Below, piece after piece: positions 56,226-64,000 of a stretch of DNA of 64,000 nucleotides. The notes below the pieces were generated by a model that was not told the DNA's origin, ran no database searches, and saw only the letters and a program-made list of their open reading frames with translations. Origin of the DNA: Rheinheimera faecalis (GTDB taxonomy: Bacteria > Pseudomonadota > Gammaproteobacteria > Enterobacterales > Alteromonadaceae); contig NZ_JAJOYT010000004.1 of NCBI RefSeq assembly GCF_021290965.1, forward strand, positions 62,001-126,000. The letters are read 5' to 3'. Both the position numbers and the translations under genes were made by a program. Every line of letters begins with the position of its first letter. The first letter of the stretch is position 1.

Positions 56226-58009
56226 AAATAACTAATAAACTCTATGCTCAGGCCGGTATGCTTAGAAGATTTGGTTTCAACCCCTAGCAGTTTTAGGCTC
56301 AGTGAATTATCTAAATCCGGGAACCAGATAAAATTAGCTGTAAGCTGTTGATACTCTGAATGCCCTTTGCTTTCTCCTGAGTTGACTATGTATTCAGCGA
56401 TTAGTTTGGTATCTGAAGCAAGATCAAAGCTGAGCCCTGTTTTACTGTAGATAAATGCATGGCTATTGTCGAATGAACTGGTTAATCCTGTACCCAACAT
56501 AGTAAAACCAACCACATCTCTATGTAGATCATAACTTTTCCCCAAGGCTCCTGAGATTTGACCTAAAGATTCGTGCGCTAAATTTTCGGTATAAACAGGT
56601 TTATACCCCAGATAAAATTCGCCAGACCAAAGCGGAAACAGCCTAGTATCAGGGTTGAGTGATGTAACCGAATAGAGTGTGAGCTCATCTAATTTTAGTG
56701 TTCTTGTGTCTGTATTCCAGGCCAAAGTTGTCTTTGCAATTTGAAGTTCTGATTCGGATAAATACTGCCTGTTATCGCTGTGTAAAAAGTGACCTGTTGG
56801 TAAGAGGTAAAAAAGCAACTGCTTTCCGTTTTTATTATTACGCCAAGCTAGTCCTGCGGCAGAATCTTGTGGTGTTTTAGCTGGATGCTTGTAGTTGCTT
56901 AGATCTAACGTTGTTTCTTGCTCAGCACCAAGAAATTCACGTAAATGTGTAATCTCTGTTTTTGTTCGTTTATGTTGTTCTGCAAGATTATCTATTGCTA
57001 TTGATAGATAAGATTTTGACAAAGGATGGTATGTAGTAGGTTGAGTTAATACTGGCTTATCGTCATAGAGCCAAGTATCTAGTGCGCTGCTTACTTTACT
57101 TGGTATTGAATCTCTTAAAGCGTTATATAGCCAAAGATCTGAGGTATCTACTGTGGTCTTAGTAATCATGTTATAGGTGTTTGCAGCTTTTACTACATCC
57201 ACTGGGCTGACGATTAAACCACGTTCCGTCAGTACATCGGGATTTAAAAGTGCCAACATTTCTAGGGTCAGAGTTGCGCAATTAAAGGACTGGAAGTAAT
57301 AAGTTAAATTGATTTGGTATAGTTCCCATACATGCAGCTGCAGTAAATGCAGCCTATCAGACGAGGACGATAGTTCAAATTGCCAAACGTTACGCTGTTC
57401 TTTATCTTTGTATTGCTTTAAATCTTCTTCAAAAGGACGGACACTAAAAAAACCGGGCATACCGGTCATTGTACTTTCAACAATTAATTTTGCCGGATTG
57501 AAGGTGGTAATTTCAGTAAAATAGGCCAGTGAGTGCGAAACCGGAACTTTACGAAAATTCTCGCCACTTGTTTTGAGAAATATGTGGCCCATCATGCTTG
57601 ATGCTGAGGACAATACCTCGGACGCAAAGACTAAATCCAATTGTTGAAAAGGAACATGTTGTATAAACTTTTTTAATTCTGGACATTTCTCATATCGATC
57701 ATTTGATAAATTGAAGCCCAGCTTGTTGGATAAATAAGTAAGTCTTGCAGGGTAGCGACAAAAAGCTTGCTGTGGTTTTTTTTTGTACAAATCTAATGTG
57801 AGTTCCTGCTCAGTTTGTTCTGAGAATTTATTCAAAGAGAGCAGAAATTGGGGATCCGTAATTTGAGGTTTTCCCTGCCAGCTATGCAGCAGCATGGTCC
57901 ATACAACATCCGACGTTATTTTTTCTGAGGCAAAACTTACTCCAGAGCTTGATAATAAGAGAAGCAAAAAAAGAGCTGATAAATACCAGCTCTGCTTGGA
58001 ATACAACAC
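56222..58009 (-). CDS. DUF4105 envelope protein
   Basis: 595 aa, GTG start at 58009, signal peptide (YLSALFLLLLLSSSGVSFA). The DUF4105 core (about 120-270) has FASEVLSSASSMMGHIFLKTSG and YYFQSFNCATLTLEMLALLNPD, with conserved His and Cys that suggest a papain-like/NlpC-like active site (inference). The last 200 residues look beta-rich and end with an aromatic residue (EFISYF), consistent with an outer-membrane beta-barrel tail. It lies 12 nt after a lipoprotein gene in one operon. The function of the family is not established. Confidence 0.82.
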   Translation of the reverse strand: MLYSKQSWYLSALFLLLLLSSSGVSFASEKITSDVVWTMLLHSWQGKPQITDPQFLLSLNKFSEQTEQELTLDLYKKKPQQAFCRYPARLTYLSNKLGFNLSNDRYEKCPELKKFIQHVPFQQLDLVFASEVLSSASSMMGHIFLKTSGENFRKVPVSHSLAYFTEITTFNPAKLIVESTMTGMPGFFSVRPFEEDLKQYKDKEQRNVWQFELSSSSDRLHLLQLHVWELYQINLTYYFQSFNCATLTLEMLALLNPDVLTERGLIVSPVDVVKAANTYNMITKTTVDTSDLWLYNALRDSIPSKVSSALDTWLYDDKPVLTQPTTYHPLSKSYLSIAIDNLAEQHKRTKTEITHLREFLGAEQETTLDLSNYKHPAKTPQDSAAGLAWRNNKNGKQLLFYLLPTGHFLHSDNRQYLSESELQIAKTTLAWNTDTRTLKLDELTLYSVTSLNPDTRLFPLWSGEFYLGYKPVYTENLAHESLGQISGALGKSYDLHRDVVGFTMLGTGLTSSFDNSHAFIYSKTGLSFDLASDTKLIAEYIVNSGESKGHSEYQQLTANFIWFPDLDNSLSLKLLGVETKSSKHTGLSIEFISYF

Positions 58010-58021
58010 TGGGCGACCGAC

Positions 58022-58381
58022 TTATTGTTCAGTACAGCTTATTTCTACAGTATCGGCGTAGTTCCACATTTTGCCGGTAGATGCGTCAGTTGTTGAGCCA
58101 AATACACCACCAATCAGAATGTTACCCCAGAAAGGTGTTGCAATATCTTTTTTGATAGGTGTAGCGTTCTGACAGCCTGGAGTTGTGCTTGTTACAACTT
58201 TATCTTTTCCATCACGCAGTACAACGACAGTTCCAGGAGTTGTAGCTTTTTTGTCATCAACAGAAACTTCGATTGGTTTATTATTAGATGAAGTGATGTT
58301 GATTGATTGCTCTTCTGAAGTCATAACACTAGCACAGCCTGAGAGTACTAAGGCAGCAACTGAAACATAGATAGTTTTCAT
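58022..58381 (-). CDS. Lipoprotein, partner of DUF4105 protein
   Basis: 119 aa from ATG 58381 behind AAAGGG. The lipoprotein signal MKTIYVSVAALVLSGCAS has lipobox LSGC. The mature part (EEQSINITSSNNKPIEVSVDDKKATTPGTVVVLRDG) resembles small beta-sandwich PEGA-like lipoproteins and carries two more Cys near the end. It is first in a two-gene operon with the DUF4105 gene (12-nt gap). Confidence 0.78.
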   Translation of the reverse strand: MKTIYVSVAALVLSGCASVMTSEEQSINITSSNNKPIEVSVDDKKATTPGTVVVLRDGKDKVVTSTTPGCQNATPIKKDIATPFWGNILIGGVFGSTTDASTGKMWNYADTVEISCTEQ

Positions 58382-58641
58382 TAATATCCCTTTAGTTATT
58401 ATTAATACACGCTTAATCACGCGCGGCATAAATGTAACGATATGCTCTTGAATAATCAATAGGTTGTTTTTTTATGTGGTCTATGGTAGTAAATGCGGCT
58501 ATTGACTTTTATCAGCTATTTAATTAGGCATTCTGTCTCAAATTGAAATCCACCTTGCTACGTACTGATCAATAGTCACATACTAAGTCGTCTATTTGAG
58601 CAAGGCAACGATGCCTTGATTTATCATCGGGAGATAAATAC

Positions 58642-59013
58642 ATGGCTTTGATTTCAGATTTTCTGATACTTCTGGTGGCTTTACTGCATCTGTATTTTCT
58701 GGTGCTGGAAATGTTTTTATGGGACAAGCCTAAAGGCATGAAAGCTTTTGGTCTGACCCCACAAAAGGCGGCAGAGACTAAAGTGCTGGCGGCTAATCAG
58801 GGCTTATACAATGGTTTTTTGGCGGCAGGTTTGTTGTGGGGCTTGTATCAGGGCCTGGTCTATCAGGGGGATGCAGGGCAGGATTTCAAAGTGTTTTTCC
58901 TGCTTTGTGTGCTAGTCGCTGGTGTGTATGGTGCCATGACAGCCAGTAAGAAAATTCTTTATATTCAGGCGCTGCCAGCAGCACTGGCATTGTTGTTTTT
59001 ATCTTTGAGTTAA
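58642..59013 (+). CDS. DUF1304 membrane protein
   Basis: 123 aa with four membrane helices: FLILLVALLHLYFLVLEMFLW, NGFLAAGLLWGLYQGL, FFLLCVLVAGVYGAM and a C-terminal LPAALALLFLSLS. The LEMFLWDKPKG and ANQGLYNGFLA stretches are typical of DUF1304 (YwjB-like). Function unknown. A GGGAGA ribosome site is present. Confidence 0.88.
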   Translation: MALISDFLILLVALLHLYFLVLEMFLWDKPKGMKAFGLTPQKAAETKVLAANQGLYNGFLAAGLLWGLYQGLVYQGDAGQDFKVFFLLCVLVAGVYGAMTASKKILYIQALPAALALLFLSLS

Positions 59014-59021
59014 AAAGCGCT

Positions 59022-59807
59022 TCAGCGTTTTATACAAACAAAGAGTGCGTTACCTGACTCATTGTCCCATGCGGCAATTTTTTCGTAGTTATGTTCGAGA
59101 ATATGCACTTCAAAACAGCTGCAAAGTAGCTGCTCCAGCTCTGCAAAACTGACAGCAACCATGGGGTGTTGGTCTTGCCAGAGCTGTTTCAAATCGATCG
59201 TGGTTTTTTCGATACTTAAGTTAAGTGTCTGCTTTTCGCCAGTACCGCTGTAGTTCCAGCCGGATTCAAATACAAAATGACTGTCGTCAAATACAGCGCT
59301 ATGCCGTACATAAGAGTTATTGTCGATTTTGTCTTTATCCACCGCATTAAAACAAAACACGCCACCTGGTTTTAGTGCTTTAAATACGCTATCAATACAG
59401 GCTTTAAGGTTTTGAATACTGGCGCTGTAGTGAATGGAGTATAAAAAGCAGGTCACTAAATCGACTGGCTCCGTCAGAGTGAAATCACACATATTCTGCT
59501 GCATAAAGCTCGCTTCAGGGCAACGCTGCAGCGCTTTATCCAGCATAGGCTGATTTAAATCCAGCCCACTGCTTTGATAACCCGCGTCCAGAAAATGCCG
59601 GATATGTGGGCCGGTACCACAAGCTAAATCCAAATGAGTTCTGCCATCACCACCAAAAAATTGATGCAACCTGCGCGCGCTCTGGCTTTGCGCCTGATAG
59701 TCAATATCAGCACACATCAGGTCATAATAACCGGACAGGTCTGTGTACAGTGAATTTGAAGAGTGCATAGGCTGGTTGATTTGGTCAAATTTTCGGCCGC
59801 GCATCAT
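59022..59807 (-). CDS. Class I SAM-dependent methyltransferase
   Basis: 261 aa. The SAM-binding motif I is HLDLACGTGPHIRHFLDAGY (about 58-77), followed by SGLDLNQPMLDKA (acidic loop), MCDFTL, DLVTCFLYSIHYS and KPGGVFCFNAVDK. This is a Methyltransf_25-like small-molecule methyltransferase; the substrate is unknown. The start may instead be the ATG at 59768 (MHSSNSLYTDLSGYYDLM); neither has a clear ribosome site. It is convergent with DUF1304, 8 nt apart. Confidence 0.88.
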   Translation of the reverse strand: MMRGRKFDQINQPMHSSNSLYTDLSGYYDLMCADIDYQAQSQSARRLHQFFGGDGRTHLDLACGTGPHIRHFLDAGYQSSGLDLNQPMLDKALQRCPEASFMQQNMCDFTLTEPVDLVTCFLYSIHYSASIQNLKACIDSVFKALKPGGVFCFNAVDKDKIDNNSYVRHSAVFDDSHFVFESGWNYSGTGEKQTLNLSIEKTTIDLKQLWQDQHPMVAVSFAELEQLLCSCFEVHILEHNYEKIAAWDNESGNALFVCIKR

Positions 59808-59991
59808 ATATCAGTTCGGCGTTTTTGCGAAGCTCAGCAAGCAGTCTAAAGATGTTATTCCGGCTGAAATTTGGGTAGGTTGCTAAAAAAAGCTTGCTTA
59901 TCAGGCCCTGATAACGAGATCCTATGCCGATACAGTATTGTGTTAACTAAGCATCAGGCCGAATTTCCGGTTGCTGCGCCAAGGAGATCCC

Positions 59992-60330
59992 ATGTCTAAA
60001 CCTAAAAGCCGTCGTTTACAGAAAAAGCTCTATATGGGCGAATTTACTGAGTACGGTTTTATGTTGTCCTGTTCTTTAGGCCTGGAGTCTGATCAGGATT
60101 TCAGCAAATTGCTGGACCAATTTATTAGTCTGATTGAAAGCCGTGATCTGGTGATGGCTGGTGGCGGCGATAAAACTCAGTTTGAAGCCTTTATTTGGTC
60201 TGCTCATCGTTATGGCTCAGCCACTCAAGACGATATCAAAGTGATTTCTGACTGGTTTAAAGCTTTACCTACAGTTGACCAATTGCAGGTGAGTGAGTTA
60301 GTTGATGCCAACTATGGTGTTAGCTTCTAA
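59992..60330 (+). CDS. yggL: YggL-family ribosome-associated protein
   Basis: 112 aa from ATG 59992 behind AAGGAGA. Family pattern: KPKSRRLQKKLYMGEFTEYGF, then DLVMAGGGDKTQFEAFIW, ending DANYGVSF. YggL (DUF469) binds the 50S subunit in E. coli. A good terminator follows, so the gene is monocistronic. Confidence 0.93.
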   Translation: MSKPKSRRLQKKLYMGEFTEYGFMLSCSLGLESDQDFSKLLDQFISLIESRDLVMAGGGDKTQFEAFIWSAHRYGSATQDDIKVISDWFKALPTVDQLQVSELVDANYGVSF

Positions 60331-60357
60331 TCGTTTTCGCTGAACCTTTAAATAAAG

Positions 60358-60384
60358 ATCCGGCGAATATGCCGGATTTTTTTT
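60358..60384 (+). terminator. Rho-independent terminator of yggL
   Basis: Stem ATCCGGC / GCCGGAT, 6-nt loop, then an uninterrupted T run of about eight. Confidence 0.9.
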
Positions 60385-60562
60385 GCTCATTTTTAACTTA
60401 GCTCTCTGTTTTTCCTTTGGTTTTATATGACAAAACCATTAAATTTTTATGATGACCTCATTGTGTCATTTTTCGGACCTTAGACTGTTGTTTCTGATTT
60501 CGATCTTACTTCGTAAGGCGGAATTGGCATAAAACAACAATCATTCATCGGAGGTCCAACTC

Positions 60563-61519
60563 GTGATAAACAGATTAAATTTAACTAAATTGACGATAGT
60601 AAAAGGCTTTTTAGTTTTCCTGAGTATTTTGAATGTCGGCGCAGTCAGCGCTGATGAATTTCCAACCTGGGATACTGGCATTACTGCCTATAACGAAGCT
60701 CAGGTCCGGAATTTCCATCCTACTTTTGATTTTGACTCAGATGGCTGTTATCCGGGCACACCTTTTCATCGCAATGAATCCTTGCGCCAGAACCCTGGTT
60801 TAGCAGCTACATCCAGCTATTACGGCGGTTGCCGTGATGCGGGTTGGGGCAATATCTCTAATACCATTCACAGACAACTGTGCCAGGTAGGCACTGATGG
60901 CTGGGAACGTTGTGCGCATTTTTATGAGCTGTATTTTGAGAAAGATCAGGCGGTTCACTTAACCTTTTTAGGTGGCCATCGTCATGATGTAGAAACTGTG
61001 ATTGTCTGGACTGCAAAAGGTCATGGTCAGGAGTTTGTCAGCCATGTCTCAACCAGTGCACATGGTAGCTTTGATACCCGCGCTATGAATACGTTGCAGC
61101 AACACAATGGTCATCCGCTGGTGGTGTACCATAAGGATGGCGTAGGCACACACGCTTTCCGTTTTGCTAATGCAACAGATAAAGCCAATGTGGAGTTTCA
61201 GGGCAACTGGGGTGAGTTTTATGCGCCAAATATCATCAGTCATTACCGCGCCGTCGCGCAGTGGGACTCGAATGAACAAACGCGCCATGACCGTAATACA
61301 CAATACCGTATGGCTCTGGAGCAATCTAACTTTGGTTCAGCCAGTTTTAAAACCCGTAATGACCAGCTGATTATGGATCAGGCTAATGCCAATGTGCCTC
61401 GCTCTGATGCCTTGTGGGCCAATACCTGGTTTAACTGGGACGATATAGCCGCGACCAAAGCCAAAGAGTTACAGGCGAACTATCCTGGCATTTATCAGAC
61501 GATTAAAGACCGTTATTAA
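60563..61519 (+). CDS. NPP1/Nep1-like (NLP) secreted protein
   Basis: 318 aa from a GTG start behind a strong GGAGGT site, with a signal peptide (IVKGFLVFLSILNVGAVSA). The protein has the NLP core motif as GHRHDVETVIVW (about 137-148); the classical form is GHRHDWE, so Trp is replaced by Val while the His, Asp and Glu metal ligands stay. Other NLP-like parts are FDFDSDGCYPG near the start and HPLVVYHKDGVGTHAFRF. Four cysteines may form disulfides. NLPs of plant pathogens attack eudicot membranes by binding sphingolipids; many bacterial ones are not toxic and their target is unknown. Monocistronic, with terminators on both sides. Confidence 0.85.
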   Translation: MINRLNLTKLTIVKGFLVFLSILNVGAVSADEFPTWDTGITAYNEAQVRNFHPTFDFDSDGCYPGTPFHRNESLRQNPGLAATSSYYGGCRDAGWGNISNTIHRQLCQVGTDGWERCAHFYELYFEKDQAVHLTFLGGHRHDVETVIVWTAKGHGQEFVSHVSTSAHGSFDTRAMNTLQQHNGHPLVVYHKDGVGTHAFRFANATDKANVEFQGNWGEFYAPNIISHYRAVAQWDSNEQTRHDRNTQYRMALEQSNFGSASFKTRNDQLIMDQANANVPRSDALWANTWFNWDDIAATKAKELQANYPGIYQTIKDRY

Positions 61520-61533
61520 TTTTCCTTTCTCCA

Positions 61534-61569
61534 CAGTGTGTTGCGGTTTCACTGCAGCACGCTGTTTTT
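61534..61569 (+). terminator. Rho-independent terminator of NLP gene
   Basis: Imperfect stem CAGTGTGTTGC... / ...GCAGCACGCTG with G-U pairs, followed by TTTTT. Confidence 0.7.
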
Positions 61570-61705
61570 ATTACTGGCTTTGTTTTCTCGTTTTTAGCAA
61601 GTTGCGGTTTGGCAAAGCTTAAGTTTGAGTTCAGCAAGGACTGCTACCTTCAATAGGTACTGTGGCATTTTGTCGCAACAAACCGTCTTTAAGAAGGAAA
61701 TTAAA

Positions 61706-62146
61706 ATGACACTTAAATTAACTCCGTTGCCACGTCTACTTTTTGCACCTCTTTGGTTAGCCGCTCTGGTAGCTGTTGCTCCTGCAGTTGCTCAAACACA
61801 AGCCAGTTGCAGCGCTCTCAAAGGTTGTGAACAGAAATTCTGTGAGATGGAAATTCAACTGAATATGGCAAAGCAAACAGGGAATACTGATCAGGTTGCT
61901 GGTTTACAAATGGCGTTGGATAACGCCAGAACCAGTTGCAGCGACACCAGATTAAAAGATGGTCTGACTGCAAAGCTGGCCGAAGCTAATCAGGATTTAG
62001 TGCGTTATCAGGCTGATTTGCAGCAAGCAGAGCAGCAGGGTAAAAAAGATAAGGTCATGAAGTATAAGAAAAAACTGGAAGAAACAACCAGCGAGATCAA
62101 AAGACTTAATGATCAGCTAAGCCAGTTGGAGCAACTGCCTCAGTGA
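61706..62146 (+). CDS. DUF1090 periplasmic protein (YqjC-like)
   Basis: 146 aa from ATG 61706 behind AAGAAGGAAA; the frame opens upstream at 61625 without a good start. The signal peptide ends at APAVAQ. The mature part starts SCSALKGCEQKFCEMEIQLNMAK and continues as a long charged helix with coiled-coil pattern (LAEANQDLVRYQADLQQAEQQGKKDKVMKYKKKLEE). Matches DUF1090; function unknown, envelope stress has been suggested for relatives. Confidence 0.85.
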   Translation: MTLKLTPLPRLLFAPLWLAALVAVAPAVAQTQASCSALKGCEQKFCEMEIQLNMAKQTGNTDQVAGLQMALDNARTSCSDTRLKDGLTAKLAEANQDLVRYQADLQQAEQQGKKDKVMKYKKKLEETTSEIKRLNDQLSQLEQLPQ

Positions 62147-62171
62147 ACGCGGTAATAGCTGAAATCAGGCG

Positions 62172-64000
62172 CTACTGCGCCTGACTATTTTTCAGCGAGC
62201 TTAACTCGCCTGTTTGCATATTCAGCATAAAATCCCCATTCGGCTGGCCTTGTAAAAAACCATCAATAATGTGAAATAAAGCGGCAAACTTATATCTGCT
62301 GTATTGCGGCAGAGTCCATTTTGTCCAATCCTGTATTTGCGGTGCTGTATCTGGTTGTTGCAGTGTCGCAGTAAAAAAGCCGTACTCTTTCAGACGTGTT
62401 GCAGGGATATCGGGCAAGGCCAGCTCACCGGCATTTTGTAAGCGGTAAAAATCCAGCACTAACTCAAAACCTGTCCATTTAGCTAAATCGTCCAGCTTTA
62501 TTCCGGCGGCTTTTGCCTGGTTTTTAGCTTTTTGCCTTGCCTGTTGCCACTCAGTGCTTTGACTCAAGCCTTGCAATACCAGGGGGGAGAAGTCCTTCAA
62601 TGTGGTTTTGCTGTTTAATTGGGAGAGCACTAGCATTTGTTCGCCATTTAAGGACAGCAATAATTGGCGTAGTTCGTCTGGCCAGTCGTTGGGCAAAAAG
62701 CGTAAACGGGTTAGTTCACGTAAATGGCCGTTGGCAAATTCGCGATAGTTTTTCGACTGTAGAATGCTGGCATCCCACACAGCTTGTTTGTCTTGTTTTA
62801 GCTGCTGCCATTCGTGCTGATAATGCTCAAATAACTGATTAAATCCAGGCACATCCTGAAGCACTATAGTTTGAACTTTTACTTGTTCCGGACCTGTCAG
62901 TGTTAGCAATTTATATGCTGGTACATAAGCGGCTAAAGAGGGCGCCTGAATATTCACCAGACTATTGCCACTGTCAGAACTGACTACAGCAGTGTTGTTT
63001 AAATGCATATGGCCGCCTATATGCAGCTGTACGCCAAGGTCGGCCAGTCTTTCGCTGATTTGTGCTTTAGGGCTGCGCGATAACTGACCACGCTCTTCAC
63101 CTAATAAAGTAGCAATATGTTGGGTTTGGCCCTGATAAAACTCAATCATAGGGTAATGGCTGAAGGTGATTAGGGTTTTGCCCTGAGCTTTCGCGCGCGC
63201 CGCCACTTGTTTTACCCAGGCCATTACCTGTGGCTTGTAGTCAAACATGGTGTTGTAACCTGCGTTGCCTGAACCTTCGAAAGCGGCAGCTTCATTGCCT
63301 TTGCCTCTGTAACCAGCTTTGGGTTTATACACATTGGCGTCAATGGCCAATAGCCATACACCTTCAACAGGCTCCACCAGATAGCTGGCATCCGGGATAA
63401 CATGGCAGTTGCTATAGCCCTGTTTTTTGTAGGTTCCACCAGCACCTTGCTGACAAATTTCAAACTGACGTTTGGTGAAATCCGACTGAACCAGAGCTTC
63501 GGTGTAGCTGTAATTGCTGCTGGTGTAGCTGCTGTAAGGTGTTTCCCAGTAGAGATCTTCCGCTTTAGGGTAAAAACCAAAGTCTGAAAGTTCTGTCATT
63601 AACTCAAAGTAGCCCAGCTCTTTGACTTCTTCAGTGCAAATAACGTCTTGAGCTGATTTGCTGCAAGGCTCTGAACCTGGGCTAAAAATAGCTAAATGCC
63701 GGCCATCAGGTCCTAAATAATCGGGTTTACCTGCGGCATGGGCATAAGGCCGTACCGGATCGTGATTGCCTAAGGTCAACAAAAACTTCAGGCCATGGGC
63801 TTTGCTGTACTGCTGCAGGATTTGTTTTAAACCACGTATATGGACGCTTTGGCCATCGTCACTAAAATCGCCAGGCAGTACCACCAGCTGGACCTTTCGA
63901 CGCACCAAATCATCTAAAGCGGCGCGCAACGCAAAATAGTTTTCGTTAAAAAGCCGGGTGGATTGCAGCTGAGCAGCCATAGTGCGGATGGTTGCAGCTT
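62172..64000 (-). CDS. Calcineurin-like metallophosphoesterase (5' end outside window)
   Basis: At least 608 residues; the frame stays open to the window edge beyond the first in-window ATG (63980), and the first metal motif (Asp-x-His) of the fold is missing, so the start lies outside. Visible are VVLPGDFSDDGQ (GDxxD), LLTLGNHDP (GNHD), LITFSHYPMIEF and LHIGGHMHLN (GHxH), all metal-binding motifs of the family. About 250 C-terminal helical residues follow that I cannot assign. Members of this large type are usually exported phosphoesterases. It is convergent with the DUF1090 gene, 25 nt apart. Confidence 0.9.
   Translation of the reverse strand, partial: AATIRTMAAQLQSTRLFNENYFALRAALDDLVRRKVQLVVLPGDFSDDGQSVHIRGLKQILQQYSKAHGLKFLLTLGNHDPVRPYAHAAGKPDYLGPDGRHLAIFSPGSEPCSKSAQDVICTEEVKELGYFELMTELSDFGFYPKAEDLYWETPYSSYTSSNYSYTEALVQSDFTKRQFEICQQGAGGTYKKQGYSNCHVIPDASYLVEPVEGVWLLAIDANVYKPKAGYRGKGNEAAAFEGSGNAGYNTMFDYKPQVMAWVKQVAARAKAQGKTLITFSHYPMIEFYQGQTQHIATLLGEERGQLSRSPKAQISERLADLGVQLHIGGHMHLNNTAVVSSDSGNSLVNIQAPSLAAYVPAYKLLTLTGPEQVKVQTIVLQDVPGFNQLFEHYQHEWQQLKQDKQAVWDASILQSKNYREFANGHLRELTRLRFLPNDWPDELRQLLLSLNGEQMLVLSQLNSKTTLKDFSPLVLQGLSQSTEWQQARQKAKNQAKAAGIKLDDLAKWTGFELVLDFYRLQNAGELALPDIPATRLKEYGFFTATLQQPDTAPQIQDWTKWTLPQYSRYKFAALFHIIDGFLQGQPNGDFMLNMQTGELSSLKNSQAQ

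Overview
The window looks like part of a chromosome from a heterotrophic, aerobic gammaproteobacterium, probably of the Alteromonadales/Chromatiales type (Rheinheimera- or Alishewanella-like). This is inferred from gene content, not from a marker gene. It holds two large TonB-dependent receptors, YggL, an AzlCD exporter, a CheB-CheR fusion, DUF1090 and DUF4105 proteins, many Sec signal peptides and lipoproteins, and a MetJ-type operator. No rRNA, tRNA, CRISPR array or replication origin was seen. Both edges cut genes: a CusA/CzcA-type RND pump on the left and a metallophosphoesterase on the right.

Layout. 1-7.3 kb: the end of a heavy-metal RND pump, a decayed IS982-family transposase, and a very large sensor (Reg_prop propeller, Y_Y_Y, PAS, degenerate GGDEF, intact EAL). 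7.4-9.7 kb: a siderophore-type TonB receptor behind a Fur-box-like site. 9.75-16.45 kb: a metabolic/regulatory block (MocR regulator, ketopantoate-reductase-like protein, lipoprotein, LysE exporter, SDR, DinB, PaaI thioesterase). It lies between two direct copies of a ~164-bp non-coding repeat that ends in a terminator hairpin.

16.7-28.2 kb is the most striking part, a defence/toxin-antitoxin island. It has an AT-rich NACHT NTPase. It also has a two-gene operon in which a 1588-aa DUF4011-helicase-nuclease-DUF3320 protein (Hhe-like) overlaps by 4 nt a 719-aa ABC/SMC-like ATPase with an unusual P-loop. These are followed by an orphan MqsA-like antitoxin behind a 21-bp perfect palindrome, and a hipBA module whose 36-bp perfect palindrome almost touches the hipB start codon. 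The helicase plus ATPase pair is the best candidate for an undescribed multi-gene defence system.

28.3-30.4 kb: a mesX-mesD operon (folate-independent methionine synthesis) behind two tandem MetJ boxes. 30.7-34.7 kb: a secreted alpha-amylase, a nucleotidyltransferase-fold protein and a CadC-like membrane regulator. 35-40 kb: an Fsr-type exporter divergent from an AraC regulator, a delta-class carbonic anhydrase, and an XRE-cupin/azlC/azlD operon with a 22-bp palindromic operator. 40-47.3 kb: a membrane protein, gamma-glutamyltransferase, a beta-lactamase-fold hydrolase with a membrane tail, a mono-haem protein and two small proteins. 47.3-50.6 kb: a PAS protein and a CheB-CheR-PAS fusion in one operon. 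50.8-54.8 kb: a secreted amidohydrolase divergent from a TTG-initiated TonB receptor, probably one uptake/processing unit. 55-64 kb: a solute-binding protein, DUF4105 protein plus lipoprotein, DUF1304, a methyltransferase, yggL, an NPP1/NLP necrosis-inducing-like secreted protein, DUF1090 and the cut metallophosphoesterase.
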